The notes: generated from the letters alone by a model not told the origin. Positions 37,605-48,081 are shown, counted from the stretch's first letter. The stretch: 64,000 nt of DNA from Chryseobacterium sp. FH2 (GCF_001045455.1 NZ_LFNE01000003.1:248001-312000); one strand, 5' to 3'. Numbers and translations: made by a program.

Positions 37605-38680
37605 CTATTTATTTAATAATTCAGAAGCTTCTTCAATTAATGATTTCATTAATGTGGAAGCTTTTTTATGTTTTAAAATTGGTGCAATCTGACCGCACCA
37701 GAAGAAAACCAAATCATTTTTTTGTTGTTCTAAAGCTGCTTTTCTCAGCTCTCCCATAAATATTGTCTGTAGAGGGAAAGGCAATGTTTTATTCGTTGCA
37801 GCCAATACATTTCTTGTAATTTCTGTTGTGATTCCCCGGCCTAACCTTCCTGTATAAGCTCTGGAAAGAGTAGTAGATTTTGCTGAATCAGAAAATAAAA
37901 ATTCTTTATGAACCGGCAATGCTCCGGATTCGTCAGTTGCTAAAAATGCCGTTCCTATTTGTACGGCTTCGGCTCCAAGCGTGAATGCTCCTGCAATTCC
38001 TCGTCCGTTGGCGATTCCCCCGGCTGCAACAACGGGAATTTTCACTTTATCTTTAATTAACTGAATCAAAACGAAAGTTCCTGTTGTTGAAAGTTCAGAT
38101 TTATCCAAAAATGAAGGTCTGTGACCTCCACTTTCAAATCCGGACGCAATAATAATGTCAACTCCGATATTTTCCAGAGCAATAGCTTCGTCCAAAGTAG
38201 TTGCATTTCCCAATACGATCGTTCCCTGTCTATGAAGACTTCAATGATTTTTTCGTCTAATAAACCAAACATAAAACTGAAAACTTTAGGTTTGATATCA
38301 AATACAACCTGCAATTGATTTTGAAATCTGGGTTTAAAAGTGGGCGGTGGAGCGGGAATTTCGGTATTTAAAAGCTCAAAATAAGGTTTGAATGTCTTAA
38401 CTGCCTTTTCGTATTGTTTCTGGGTATGCTCTTTATCAATAATATCGTGATCATTCACCCAAAGATTTAGATTGTAAGGCTTGTCGGTTTTAGATTTTAT
38501 TTCTTTATCAATCTCATAAATTTCCTGAGGTGACAAAGTATATGCTCCAAATCCCCCTAAACCACCGAGATTACTCACCGTAGTTGTCAGTTTGATGGTC
38601 GATAAACCTCCACCAAAAGGGCCCTGCATGATTGGATACTCAATTCCTAATAATTGTGTAATTCTATTTCTATTCCACAT
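37605..38680 (-). pseudogene. Nitronate monooxygenase gene with a frameshift
   Basis: The N-terminal half (38680 to about 38237) encodes RITQLLGIEYPIMQGPFGGG and matches the FMN-dependent nitronate monooxygenase family. The C-terminal half (about 38234 to 37605) continues in another frame with QGTIVLGNATTLDEAIALE, IASGFESGGHRPSF and VVAAGGIANGRGI. The two overlap at about 38230-38237, where loss of one base would explain the break (...EVF then RQGT). Together they give a normal length near 357 residues. It is either a real mutation or a sequencing error. Confidence 0.88.
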
Positions 38681-38998
38681 GATGATAAAATAACTTAAAG
38701 TTTTATATCGGAAAATGTTTTATTATAATCAGTCATTTACCGTTTATTTTATGGGAAGTTATAAAAAATTATAGTAATTAAAATCATACATTTTTACGAT
38801 TAATTACGCAGGTTCCTTTCTACATAGATGATATAGTTTGTGAAATTAATTTGTTTTTAGCAGCAGATAAGCTCTTTGGTGTTCATTCAGCTCTTCCAAC
38901 ACCTTAAATTAATTTTTGTTATATTTAAGCAGGTACAGTTGGAAAGTATTTTTTAACAAAGCAAAAATTATTACGACACATTATTAAAAATTAAAACT
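38681..38998. other. Intergenic region before the SPFH gene
   Basis: About 320 AT-rich bases. On the minus strand a short coding-like stretch (VLEELNEHQRAYLLLKTN, 38846-38902) has no good start and may be a gene remnant. No terminator or repeat is evident. Confidence 0.4.
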
Positions 38999-39931
38999 AT
39001 GGCATATTTAGGAATTATTGTTTTTATCGGACTGGTTACATTATTTGCGTCTTTTTTCACCGTAAAACAGGAAACAGCAGCGATTGTGGAGCGTTTAGGG
39101 AAATTTCACTCTGTTCGCCACGCGGGTTTACAGCTTAAAATACCTTATTTAGATAGAATTTCAAAAAGAATGAATCTGAGGATTCAGCAATTGGATGTAA
39201 TGATTGATACTAAAACACTGGATAATGTTTTTGTGAAGATGAAAATATCTGTACAGTTTCAGGTAATCAGAACACAGGTTGCAGATGCTTATTATCGTCT
39301 TGAAAGCCCACACGACCAGATTACTTCTTATGTTTTTGATGTAGTAAGAGCAGAGGTGCCAAAGTTGAAACTGGATGATGTATTTCTTAAAAAAGATGAT
39401 ATTGCAATTGCTGTAAAAGCCGAACTTCAGGAGGCGATGCAAAGTTATGGATATGATATTATCAAAGCTCTAGTAACTGATATTGATCCGGATGAACAGG
39501 TAAAACATGCGATGAACAGAATTAATGCGGCAGAAAGAGAAAAAACAGCAGCAGAATACGAGTCTGAAGCACAGAGAATCAGAATTGTCGCAGTCGCAAA
39601 AGCAGAAGCCGAATCAAAAAAACTCCAGGGGCAAGGTATTGCAGATCAAAGAAGAGAAATTGCGAAAGGTCTTGAAGAATCTGTAAGGATGTTGAATAAC
39701 GTCGATATTAATTCTCACGAAGCGTCTGCATTAATCGTTGTTACCCAGCATTATGATACATTACATTCTGTAGGAGCGAATAACAGAAGCAATTTGGTTT
39801 TATTACCAAACTCGCCAACGGCAGCAAGCGGAATGTTGAATGATTTAGTAGTTGCAATGACCACTGCCAATACAGTAGGAGAAGCAAACAAAGGAAATTA
39901 TCCGCCTCCTCCAAAAGAGCATGGACATTAA
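38999..39931 (+). CDS. SPFH/Band 7 domain protein (stomatin-like)
   Basis: A 310-residue membrane-associated protein. One N-terminal membrane helix (about 3-20) is followed by the SPFH domain (FTVKQETAAIVERLGKF to about residue 200) and a long charged helix (AEREKTAAEYESEAQRIRIVAVAKAEAESKK) that drives oligomer formation. A Pro-rich tail ends the protein (PPPPKEHGH). Such proteins scaffold membrane microdomains. No NfeD partner is adjacent. Confidence 0.93.
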   Translation: MAYLGIIVFIGLVTLFASFFTVKQETAAIVERLGKFHSVRHAGLQLKIPYLDRISKRMNLRIQQLDVMIDTKTLDNVFVKMKISVQFQVIRTQVADAYYRLESPHDQITSYVFDVVRAEVPKLKLDDVFLKKDDIAIAVKAELQEAMQSYGYDIIKALVTDIDPDEQVKHAMNRINAAEREKTAAEYESEAQRIRIVAVAKAEAESKKLQGQGIADQRREIAKGLEESVRMLNNVDINSHEASALIVVTQHYDTLHSVGANNRSNLVLLPNSPTAASGMLNDLVVAMTTANTVGEANKGNYPPPPKEHGH

Positions 39932-39944
39932 TTATAAAAAAAAC

Positions 39945-39972
39945 CTCCGAAATTTTCGGAGTTTTTTTTATG
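39945..39972. terminator. Rho-independent terminator
   Basis: CTCCGA and complement form a short stem flanked by A and T runs, between the convergent SPFH and DUF4377 genes. Confidence 0.75.
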
Positions 39973-39986
39973 TTATAATTTATCGT

Positions 39987-40331
39987 TTATTTTTTTGTTT
40001 TTGACACTTGTCTTATCAGAGTATATTTGATGGAAGAGCCATCAGCCGGAGGATTTTTTATCTTTTCAGTTTTTACCTTTAAAACATATTCATATCCGGG
40101 TTCATAAGTAAAACCTTCGATATTGGTATAGAAATTTGTCCATTCAGCAGTAGATGTTTCTTTTACCTGCAGGCATTTCATAGGAGCTGCCCCTGTGCAG
40201 TCGGCTGTTTGAGGGCCTACAATGAAAGTTTTTTCATTTAGCGAAGCTCCGGATGAAGCTGTACATTGCGTTACTGCGAATATTGACAAAATTGGGATTA
40301 TCCCTTTTAAAACTGTTTTAATAGCATTCAT
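39987..40331 (-). CDS. DUF4377 lipoprotein
   Basis: A 114-residue protein. The signal peptide ends in a lipobox-like AVTQC (Cys23). The mature part matches DUF4377: VGPQTADCTGAAPMKCLQVKE, IEGFTYEPGYEYVLKV, and NPPADGSSIKYTLIRQVSK. The family is exported and of unknown function; E. coli HslJ often carries this domain. The Cys pair in the mature part probably forms a disulphide. Confidence 0.85.
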   Translation of the reverse strand: MNAIKTVLKGIIPILSIFAVTQCTASSGASLNEKTFIVGPQTADCTGAAPMKCLQVKETSTAEWTNFYTNIEGFTYEPGYEYVLKVKTEKIKNPPADGSSIKYTLIRQVSKTKK

Positions 40332-40477
40332 GAATCCGATTTTAAAGCTAAGGAGACAATTATTGTGCCGAAGTCTATCTGAGCAGAATGACTGTTTACT
40401 CTTGCTTTTTAGTTTTTAATTAATTAATTTGGGTACCCTTAATTTTTTACCAGATAAAACAAATAGTACAATATAAT

Positions 40478-42499
40478 ATGGAGGATCAAATTCAATTTGA
40501 AAATTACAAAATTCAAAGTCCTGAAGCGTGGGCAGGAAATGTTGAAGATCAGGAACTGATAAATCGTATTAAAGATTCCGGATTTGCAGCAAAACAAATA
40601 GATGAAGGAAGGGATTACTGCTATTTTTTAGACAAAAAATATTATACAAGCAATACAGAGAACAGTGAGTATGTCTTTATGGCTTATACGTTAAACGAGC
40701 CTGCCAATCTTGAAAGGGCGTCCGTTTCGGATGTAGTAGTAGAGGAAAATGAGGTGTATAATATCCACCGGATTAGTGTTTTGAGAGATGGTATCCTGAT
40801 TGACAAAATTCCTGATACAAAAATTAAAGTTTTCGACAGTGAAAACCAGAGCAGTGGAGGAATTTTAAGCAGCAATAAAAAAATTAACATTACTATTAAA
40901 GATTTAAGGCTTTATGATGTTTTAATTCTGGAAGATTCTCGTTTAAAAGCTTTTACAGAACGTGATTTTTTAAGAAAAGAATTTTCTAAGCATGTCTGGG
41001 TGAGTCCTGATAATTATTGGGCATATGGCAGCTTTAAATTTACCTTTATCAATGATCGGAATCAAACGATTGCTTACAAAAAAACATTTTTCAGAGATGA
41101 AAAGGGGAATGTTTTGGAACCTGAAATAAGCTATCTGAAAAAAGGAGAGAAATTTATTATTGAAGAGGAAAATTATATTAATCCTGTAGATGCAAGTCGT
41201 GAAATTTTTCCTTATATAGATTTTGCAACAGACGCGAACTGGAAAGATTTGTCTAATTATATTGCGCCGATGTATGATAAAATTTTTCATCAATCTACTC
41301 TTCCGGAATTCGCTCCGAATTTGGTTGAAAAATTAGATGCAATTACTGAATTAGAAGAAAAACTTCAGTTTGCCATTGAATATGTTCAGAATAATATTTA
41401 TTATATATTCAATGCTGATGAGATGAACGGGCATAAACCTCAGGAACCGGCTATTACGTTTGAAAATAAACAGGGAGACTGTAAGGCGAAATGTGTTTTG
41501 CTAAAATCGATTTTAGATTATATTGGAGTAGACTCTTCGATTGTCCTTGTAAATTTCAACACAGATTTTTATATTAAATACTATCTCCCGTCACTATTGA
41601 CGTTTAATCATGTCATTGTCAAAATTAATCACAAAGGAGAAGAATATTTTGTAGATGCCACGATTCGTGATGAGTTTGGATTGCTTGAAAACCGCGGATT
41701 TATTTACTTTATGCATTATCTGGAAATAAAGCCCAATCAGGAATTGCAGGAAAGAAAGGCTTATAAATATCCTTATTATTGTATAGATGAAAAGGTGGAA
41801 TTTATCGTTCAAAATATGACAGGTAAGTTAAAGCTAACCACTGTTTATCGGGGGAACCGGGCAAATGCGATGCGAAAATATTTTAAAAATACCAATAAAA
41901 GAGAAGTAATTGACAGCTGGAATAACTTTCTGTTTTACAGTTTAAATTATTCGGGAGACAGGAGCGGAACTGATGTCAGAAATATTTTTAAAGATGCATC
42001 TATTGACATGATTAGTGATGATAAAAAACTGAATGAATTTAAAATCCAATATACTGCAACAGTTGAAAATCCATATTTTACCGATCCCCAGAAAAATCGT
42101 TTTCTGATGTATTTTGATAGAAATGTGATAAAGACAAGTGCACGGGATTTTATACATGCAGATTTGTCTTTCTGGCATAATTTCGACAGTGAAAAATATG
42201 AAATTACACTTCAAACTGATCAGAAAATTGATACAGAAGAAAAATATACAGTTCAGGAAAGTACCATTTCAAATCCTTATTTTGAATATAAAAGCCGTAA
42301 AAAAATCAATAAAAATGGAGGAACAGTTTATATTGAATACAATCCTTTGGTAAATATTGAAATTCCACAAGATAAGTTTGAAGATTTCAGAGAGGCTCAT
42401 CATACAGTTGCAGATAGCAATTTTGGATTGGGTATTGATATTATTGAGCCGGGATTAATGAATATGCTGAAGTTTAATTTTAAAAAGAGGTTTAAATAG
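40478..42499 (+). CDS. DUF3857 / transglutaminase-like protein
   Basis: A 673-residue protein with an N-terminal DUF3857 region (about 30-240) and a transglutaminase-like core. The catalytic triad is Cys335 (KQGDCKAKCVLL), His378 (FNHVIVKI) and Asp393 (FVDATI). A C-terminal beta-rich domain of about 200 residues follows. Unlike many relatives it has no clear signal peptide. Members are thought to act as peptidases or amidases on cell-envelope substrates. A GC-rich hairpin follows. Confidence 0.85.
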   Translation: MEDQIQFENYKIQSPEAWAGNVEDQELINRIKDSGFAAKQIDEGRDYCYFLDKKYYTSNTENSEYVFMAYTLNEPANLERASVSDVVVEENEVYNIHRISVLRDGILIDKIPDTKIKVFDSENQSSGGILSSNKKINITIKDLRLYDVLILEDSRLKAFTERDFLRKEFSKHVWVSPDNYWAYGSFKFTFINDRNQTIAYKKTFFRDEKGNVLEPEISYLKKGEKFIIEEENYINPVDASREIFPYIDFATDANWKDLSNYIAPMYDKIFHQSTLPEFAPNLVEKLDAITELEEKLQFAIEYVQNNIYYIFNADEMNGHKPQEPAITFENKQGDCKAKCVLLKSILDYIGVDSSIVLVNFNTDFYIKYYLPSLLTFNHVIVKINHKGEEYFVDATIRDEFGLLENRGFIYFMHYLEIKPNQELQERKAYKYPYYCIDEKVEFIVQNMTGKLKLTTVYRGNRANAMRKYFKNTNKREVIDSWNNFLFYSLNYSGDRSGTDVRNIFKDASIDMISDDKKLNEFKIQYTATVENPYFTDPQKNRFLMYFDRNVIKTSARDFIHADLSFWHNFDSEKYEITLQTDQKIDTEEKYTVQESTISNPYFEYKSRKKINKNGGTVYIEYNPLVNIEIPQDKFEDFREAHHTVADSNFGLGIDIIEPGLMNMLKFNFKKRFK

Positions 42500-42566
42500 T
42501 TATAGAAATTAAGACTTAGTGAAGATCCTTGTTTTAAACCTATTTTATACCTAAAGTTTTACATAA

Positions 42567-42601
42567 GTTTCGGCGGGTTTGCTTTGCAAACCCGCCGAAA
42601 C
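42567..42601. terminator. GC-rich palindrome, second copy of the TTTCGGCGGG family
   Basis: Perfect 16-bp arms (GTTTCGGCGGGTTTGC and complement) with a TTT loop, between convergent genes. The outer ten bases are identical to those of the hairpin at 1245-1270. Confidence 0.7.
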
Positions 42602-42640
42602 TGTTTATTAAAAAAAATTAAATTATTTAAAATTTAGTTT

Positions 42641-42988
42641 TTATATTAAATCATCCAAATTCTTCTTTTCCTTTTTTATTTCCCTAAACTTCTGTTTTCC
42701 AATTAATAGTTCAAAAAATAGCCTGAAATCGGAAATTAAAGACCAAAGCGGATATTTAAATGTAGCAGGTTTATTTTTTTCAATTAAAGCATGACTGAAC
42801 CATGCAAATCCATAACCGAAAATTGGGATATACCATAAAAACCTCTCTTTTCCTGAACTGATCACATAGCCAATGACGAAAAATATAAGAAGAGTCCCTA
42901 TAAAATGAAAGATTCTTGTTCCCGTTTTGCTGTGCTCGGTAAGGTAAAACTGATAAAATTCGTTATATGTTTTTATTCTTTCAGACAT
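42641..42988 (-). CDS. DUF962 (Mpo1-like) membrane protein
   Basis: A 115-residue protein with two hydrophobic hairpins. The signature FYLTEHSKTGTRIFHFIGT near the start, GYGFAWFSHALIEKNKPATF in the middle and PLWSLISDFRLFF towards the end match DUF962. The yeast relative Mpo1 is an iron-dependent dioxygenase acting on 2-hydroxy fatty acids; the conserved His residues that bind iron are present here. Bacterial role is not shown. Confidence 0.9.
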   Translation of the reverse strand: MSERIKTYNEFYQFYLTEHSKTGTRIFHFIGTLLIFFVIGYVISSGKERFLWYIPIFGYGFAWFSHALIEKNKPATFKYPLWSLISDFRLFFELLIGKQKFREIKKEKKNLDDLI

Positions 42989-43062
42989 GGCGGTATTAGT
43001 TTAAAGATTCATGAATCTTAAAGCAATAAGTTCGCCAATTTTTAGTAAAATGATTAAAAAGA

Positions 43063-43101
43063 AAAAAGGCAAATTTGAAATTTTCCAAACTTGCCTTTTT
43101 A
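43063..43101. terminator. Rho-independent terminator
   Basis: The imperfect stem AAAAAGGCAAATTTG and partner has T runs on both strands. It sits after the APC permease gene (minus strand). Confidence 0.7.
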
Positions 43102-43117
43102 TTATTTAAATTATAAC

Positions 43118-44797
43118 TTATTGAAGGTTAGCTTTATTAAGCTTACTGTTTTTATGGCCATAGAAAAAGTAGATGACCAAACCTATTGCAAACCAAATCC
43201 CAAACCAGAACCAGTTTTCGTGGCTCATTCCAGTAAGAAGGTATAGACATGAGCTTAAACCAATCAGTGGAATTAATGAAAAATTCTTTATAAAAGTGAC
43301 TACACAAAGTATCAGGTTAATAATAATAAAGAAGAAAATCGAAGCTCTGAATTCGCCTTCTCTAGGATCTTTCCAGTCTAATAAATTATGGAAAAACTCA
43401 GGTTGCAAATAGTAAAAAGCTATTAATCCGCCGATAAAAATTACCGGGAAAATAATCTTGCCATTGATATAAGGAAGGTGGAATCTTCCCTTAATTTTTT
43501 CTTTTGCAGGAAGCATCAAAACACCCGCGCAAACCAATACAAATGCGAAAATAGTTCCAATACTGGTAAAGTCTAAGATGAAAGTCTTATCCGTAAACAA
43601 GATTGGAACTCCTACTACAATACCTGTAATAATCGTTGCAAATGATGGTGTTTTATATTTTGGATGCACGGTTTGAAATTTCTGAGGCATCAAACCGTCA
43701 CGGCTCATTGCGTACCAGATTCTCGGCTGTCCCATTTGAAAAACTAAAAGTACTGTTGTAATAGCCACAATCGCGATAAATGAAACGGTAAGCTCCATCC
43801 AGGCAATATTTGCATTTCCTTTTTCAAAAATAAATGAAAGTGGGTCACCCACGCCGTCAAATTTTTTGTAATCAACCATTCCGGTTAAAACTAAAGTTAA
43901 TGCAATATAAATAACTGTACACAATACTAAAGAAATAATCATCCCTTTTGGTAAGGTTTTCTGCGGATCTTTTGTTTCTTCGGAAAGCACGCTTAAAGCA
44001 TCAAAGCCTATATAAGCAAAGAAAACTCCGGAAACAGCACTCATTACTCCCACAAAACCATTTGGCATGAATGAAGGAGAACCTGTTTCAGGGCTTATTG
44101 GAGTCCAGTTTTCTGTGTTGATATATGAAAAACCAACTAAAATAACCAAAACGATTGCCGCTAATTTCAGGATAACTAAAGAGTTGTTGAAATTCTTACT
44201 TTCCTTTACCCCGACATAGCATAGCCAAGTAATCAGACCATTGATAACCAAGGCGGGAATATCAACGATAAACTTTAAACCTCCTAATAGTGGTGCAGAC
44301 TTCCAAGCGTTAAGCAGTTCTTTATTTTCTGAACCATTCATAAAAGCTTTTTTAGCTTCTGTGTAACTACAGGTTAAATAATCAGGAATATGCATTCCTA
44401 ACCTTTCCAGAAAACTGGTAAAATAATCTGACCATGAAAAAGCAACATAAATATTTCCGAAGGAATATTCCATGATAAGTGCCCAGCCTATAATCCAGGC
44501 AATTAATTCCCCAAAACTGGCGTAAGCATAAGTATAGGCAGAGCCCGCAGTTGGGATTCTACTCGCAAATTCTGCATAACAAAGTGCCGTAAAACCACAG
44601 GCGAATCCGCATATCAAATATAGCAAAATCACACCGGGACCTCCTCTGAAAACGGCTTCTCCCAAACTGCTAAAACTTCCTGCACCAATAATCGCCGCAA
44701 TACCAAAAAATACAATGTCCCAAACACCTAAAACCCTTAAAAGGTTGGTAGATGTATCTGTTTCTGAATAGATTTTTCTTCTAAAAAGTTGACTCAT
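43118..44797 (-). CDS. APC family amino acid permease
   Basis: A 559-residue transporter with about 12-14 membrane helices. The helix-1 signature GVWDIVFFGIAAIIGAGSFSSLGEA and the conserved ECYAEFASRIPTAGSAYTYAY-like region (ALCYAEFASRIPTAGS) match the cationic-amino-acid-transporter-like (CAT/YfnA) branch. It probably imports an amino acid with protons. Substrate unknown. Divergent from the TPR gene. Confidence 0.92.
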   Translation of the reverse strand: MSQLFRRKIYSETDTSTNLLRVLGVWDIVFFGIAAIIGAGSFSSLGEAVFRGGPGVILLYLICGFACGFTALCYAEFASRIPTAGSAYTYAYASFGELIAWIIGWALIMEYSFGNIYVAFSWSDYFTSFLERLGMHIPDYLTCSYTEAKKAFMNGSENKELLNAWKSAPLLGGLKFIVDIPALVINGLITWLCYVGVKESKNFNNSLVILKLAAIVLVILVGFSYINTENWTPISPETGSPSFMPNGFVGVMSAVSGVFFAYIGFDALSVLSEETKDPQKTLPKGMIISLVLCTVIYIALTLVLTGMVDYKKFDGVGDPLSFIFEKGNANIAWMELTVSFIAIVAITTVLLVFQMGQPRIWYAMSRDGLMPQKFQTVHPKYKTPSFATIITGIVVGVPILFTDKTFILDFTSIGTIFAFVLVCAGVLMLPAKEKIKGRFHLPYINGKIIFPVIFIGGLIAFYYLQPEFFHNLLDWKDPREGEFRASIFFFIIINLILCVVTFIKNFSLIPLIGLSSCLYLLTGMSHENWFWFGIWFAIGLVIYFFYGHKNSKLNKANLQ

Positions 44798-44909
44798 TCA
44801 ATTCTATATTTGATTTGAAAAAAAACAAATGTAATTATTTCTCAGATATAATTCGGATTTTCTTAAGGCTTCTTATGGAAAAGTTAAGAAATCATAAAAA
44901 ATAATATAC

Positions 44910-44981
44910 TTATCAACAATGTGTTAAAACGCTTGTGTATGCAATATCTTTTCAATATTTTCGTTGATAAATTGTGGATAA
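44910..44981. promoter_or_regulatory. Cluster of DnaA-box-like nonamers
   Basis: Within 72 bases lie TTATCAACA (44910-44918, one mismatch to TTATCCACA), CGTTGATAA (44962-44970, two mismatches on the minus strand) and TGTGGATAA (44973-44981, exact on the minus strand). They lie in an AT-rich gap between divergent genes. This could be an origin-like site or a DnaA-controlled promoter; chance is also possible. Confidence 0.35.
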
Positions 44982-45049
44982 CTCTTTCCCTTAAATTTAA
45001 AATATTTGGCTCTCTATTTGCAGCTTACACATTTTAAAATTTGATATTA

Positions 45050-48013
45050 ATGAAATCAAAAAAAATACTTCTGGCGACTGCAGTGATGTATTTCGGATTT
45101 TCCGAAGCTCAGCAGTCTCAATATTTTACACAGAAAGAAAATTACAGATTCAATCTAGCCGAAAATCTTTATCAGACCAAAATATATAATGCTTCCCAAT
45201 ACGAATATGCGAGACAATATTTCTATAATCAGAATTTGTCGCGCTCGAAAAAAGAGGCAGCACAGTTTTTTGATAACGTAATAGGAGTTATTCTTCAGAA
45301 AAATCATGCTGAGGAAGGATTAACTGCTTTTATGAAAGAATATCCGAAATCTGCATATTTTGCTCAGGCAAATCTTCCGTTGGCGGATTATTATTTAGCT
45401 AAAAAAGATTTTCCAAAAGCATTGGAAACCTTAAAAAAGGTTAATCAATATCAACTTTCAAAAGAAGAAAATACGCAGTACATCTTGAAATTGGGATATG
45501 CCAAATTCATGATGGGTGATTCTAAAGGTGCTACAGATGCCTTGGAAGAAGCTTATAAAACTGCTGATGAATCTCAAAAAGGCGACATAGCTTATATGTT
45601 AGGGCATCTTTATTATTCGAACAGACAGAATGATAAAGCTTTTCAATATTTTGATTCTGTGAAAGATCAGCCTAAATATTCAAAATTAGTTCGTCCTTAT
45701 TATGTACAGATGTATTATAATGATAAGGATTATGACAAGGCAATTTCTGAAGGAAATGCTTTGCTTAACGAAAATATTTCTGATTCCTATAAAGCTGAAG
45801 TTCACAAGATCATAGGTGAAAGTTATTTTATGAAAAATGATTATACTTCCGCCTATCCTCACTTGAAAGATTACCTGAGCGTACAGCAAAATCCGTCTGA
45901 AAATGACCTGTATGAAATAGGATTTGTTGCTGCTCAGCTTAAAAAATATGATGAAGCAGTTTCTTATTATAACCAGTTGCTGAACAGTAATTCTGCTTTA
46001 GCGCAAAATGCTTATTATCAGCTTGGAAATGCTTATTTGGCAGTTGATAAAAAACAGGAAGCGCTTTCTGCTTTCCGTTCGTCTTATCAGATGAATTATG
46101 ATCCAAAGGTTAAAAAGCTGGCTCACGAGCAATATGCAAAGTTAAGCTACGATATTGGTAACCCGTTTGAGAGCGCTTCTACAGTAATCCAGAAATATAT
46201 TAATGAGAACCCGAACGATGCAAATGGAACTGAAATGAGATCGCTTTTAGTGAAATCTTATTTGTATTCCGGGAATTATAAGGAAACATTAAATGCTATT
46301 GACAAGCTTCAAAATTCCACTCCTGAGATTAATAAAGTAGACCAGGAGGTATCTTATCTATTGGGAACTGAAGAATTTAACAAGGGAAATTATGATGAAG
46401 CTGAACAATATTTCCTGAGAAGTTTAGCCTTTAATATCAATAAAGAATTTAACAGCAGAGCTTTATACTGGCTTGGGCAGGTATACTATCAGAAAGGGAA
46501 TTACCCGTCTGCTATTGCTCGTTATGAAAAGTTGCTTAACGAAAATTTCCCTGAAAAACAGCAGTTACCTTATGATTTAGGATATGCATATTTTAAGTCA
46601 AAGAAATTTGATCAGGCGGAAACTTATTTTAAGCAATATTTAAAAAACCCGAAACCTGAGTTTAAAAATGACTCAGAGCTTCGTTTGGCAGATATTAATT
46701 ATGCCAACAATAATCTGAATGAAGCCATTGCCATTTACGATAAGAATGAAGATGCGACAGATTATACTTTATATCAAAAAGCCATGGCTTTAGGATTTAA
46801 AGGAGATACTCAGGCGAAAATTACCAACCTTAAAAATTTATTATCAAAATATCCCGGTTCGGAATATTATGACGATGCTCAATATGAAATCGGAACGGCT
46901 TATGCGGCTCAGGATGACTTCACGAACTCAAATGATTTCTTCGGAAAAGTCATTAAAACTTCTTCTGATAAAGATTTGATTGCCAATGCTTCTATTTACA
47001 GAGCTCAGAACTATATCGACCAAAATCAGAATGATAAAGCTTTATCTGAGTTAAAATCTCTTGGTGAACAATATAAAAATACGGCGTATGCAGAGAAAAT
47101 TGTTCAGGCTGCAAAACCAATTTTTACGAAAAATGGAGATGTTGCAGGATATGAAAGTTTTGCAAGAAATATAGGTGTGAATGTAGATGCGTCTGAAATT
47201 GATGAAATTAACCTGTCTACAGGAAAACAGTATTTTTCTAAAAAAGATTACAAAAACGCGATTTCTTATTACGAAAAATATTTAATGCAAAATCCAATAG
47301 GAGAGGGGCTTTATCAGGCTAAATATGAGCTTGGGGAAAGTTATTATCAAACGAAAAATACAACAAAAGCATTACTTGTGTTGCAGGAAGTTGCCAATGT
47401 TCAGAATGATTATCAGGACGACGCACAAACTCGTTTAGCACAGATTTATGTAGCTCAAGGTGATAATAATGAAGCTAAAAAGTATCTTGAAAGCATCAAA
47501 AACTCTTCAGATGTAAATATTAAAAACTATGCAAACGTAGAATTGATGAAGATTTATGCTGATGAAAAGAATTTTTCTCAAGCCGAAAAATTGGCCGATG
47601 CGGTAATTTCAAACAATAAAAACTCTGCTGCTGTAATTGAAACAGCAAAGGTAATCAAAGCGAGAAGCCTGATGAATTCGGGAAAGGACAAAGATGCACA
47701 AACAGCTTATACTTCTCTTGAAAAGTCTTCAAATACATCAGTAGCGGCGGAAGCCCTTTATGCAAAAGCATATTATCAAAACAAAGGAAAAGCTTTCAAA
47801 TCTTCGAACGAAACCATCTTTAAATTAGCCAATAATTATGCATCGGAAGAATATTGGGGAGCAAAAGCTTTGGTATTGATGGCGAAAAATTATGTCGGTT
47901 TAAAAGATAATTATCAGGCAAGCTATACATGCGACCAGATTATCGAAAATTATAAAGATTTTCCTGAAATTGTAACGGAAGCAAAAGAGGTTAAAAAACA
48001 GATTAAAAAGTAA
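45050..48013 (+). CDS. Large periplasmic TPR protein
   Basis: About 987 residues. A signal peptide ends near GFSEAQ (residue 21), then tetratricopeptide repeats run through nearly the whole length (for example YYLAKKDFPKALETLKKV, LYWLGQVYYQKGNYPSAIARYEKLL, ELGESYYQTKNTTKALLVLQEV). It should be a scaffold in the periplasm or at the outer membrane. The ATG at 45050 is preferred over an upstream TTG. The following gene encodes an outer-membrane barrel 69 bases on, which may be its partner. Confidence 0.9.
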   Translation: MKSKKILLATAVMYFGFSEAQQSQYFTQKENYRFNLAENLYQTKIYNASQYEYARQYFYNQNLSRSKKEAAQFFDNVIGVILQKNHAEEGLTAFMKEYPKSAYFAQANLPLADYYLAKKDFPKALETLKKVNQYQLSKEENTQYILKLGYAKFMMGDSKGATDALEEAYKTADESQKGDIAYMLGHLYYSNRQNDKAFQYFDSVKDQPKYSKLVRPYYVQMYYNDKDYDKAISEGNALLNENISDSYKAEVHKIIGESYFMKNDYTSAYPHLKDYLSVQQNPSENDLYEIGFVAAQLKKYDEAVSYYNQLLNSNSALAQNAYYQLGNAYLAVDKKQEALSAFRSSYQMNYDPKVKKLAHEQYAKLSYDIGNPFESASTVIQKYINENPNDANGTEMRSLLVKSYLYSGNYKETLNAIDKLQNSTPEINKVDQEVSYLLGTEEFNKGNYDEAEQYFLRSLAFNINKEFNSRALYWLGQVYYQKGNYPSAIARYEKLLNENFPEKQQLPYDLGYAYFKSKKFDQAETYFKQYLKNPKPEFKNDSELRLADINYANNNLNEAIAIYDKNEDATDYTLYQKAMALGFKGDTQAKITNLKNLLSKYPGSEYYDDAQYEIGTAYAAQDDFTNSNDFFGKVIKTSSDKDLIANASIYRAQNYIDQNQNDKALSELKSLGEQYKNTAYAEKIVQAAKPIFTKNGDVAGYESFARNIGVNVDASEIDEINLSTGKQYFSKKDYKNAISYYEKYLMQNPIGEGLYQAKYELGESYYQTKNTTKALLVLQEVANVQNDYQDDAQTRLAQIYVAQGDNNEAKKYLESIKNSSDVNIKNYANVELMKIYADEKNFSQAEKLADAVISNNKNSAAVIETAKVIKARSLMNSGKDKDAQTAYTSLEKSSNTSVAAEALYAKAYYQNKGKAFKSSNETIFKLANNYASEEYWGAKALVLMAKNYVGLKDNYQASYTCDQIIENYKDFPEIVTEAKEVKKQIKK

Positions 48014-48081
48014 AAGTAGTAAAAAGGTAGCCGATTTTGGATTTATGAATAGGGTTGCTACATTTTAAATATTGATAAATT

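Noticed and set aside
38846..38902. Coding-like 18-codon minus-strand stretch before the SPFH gene
   Set aside because: It has only a GTG start and no match; it may be a relic but cannot be assigned.
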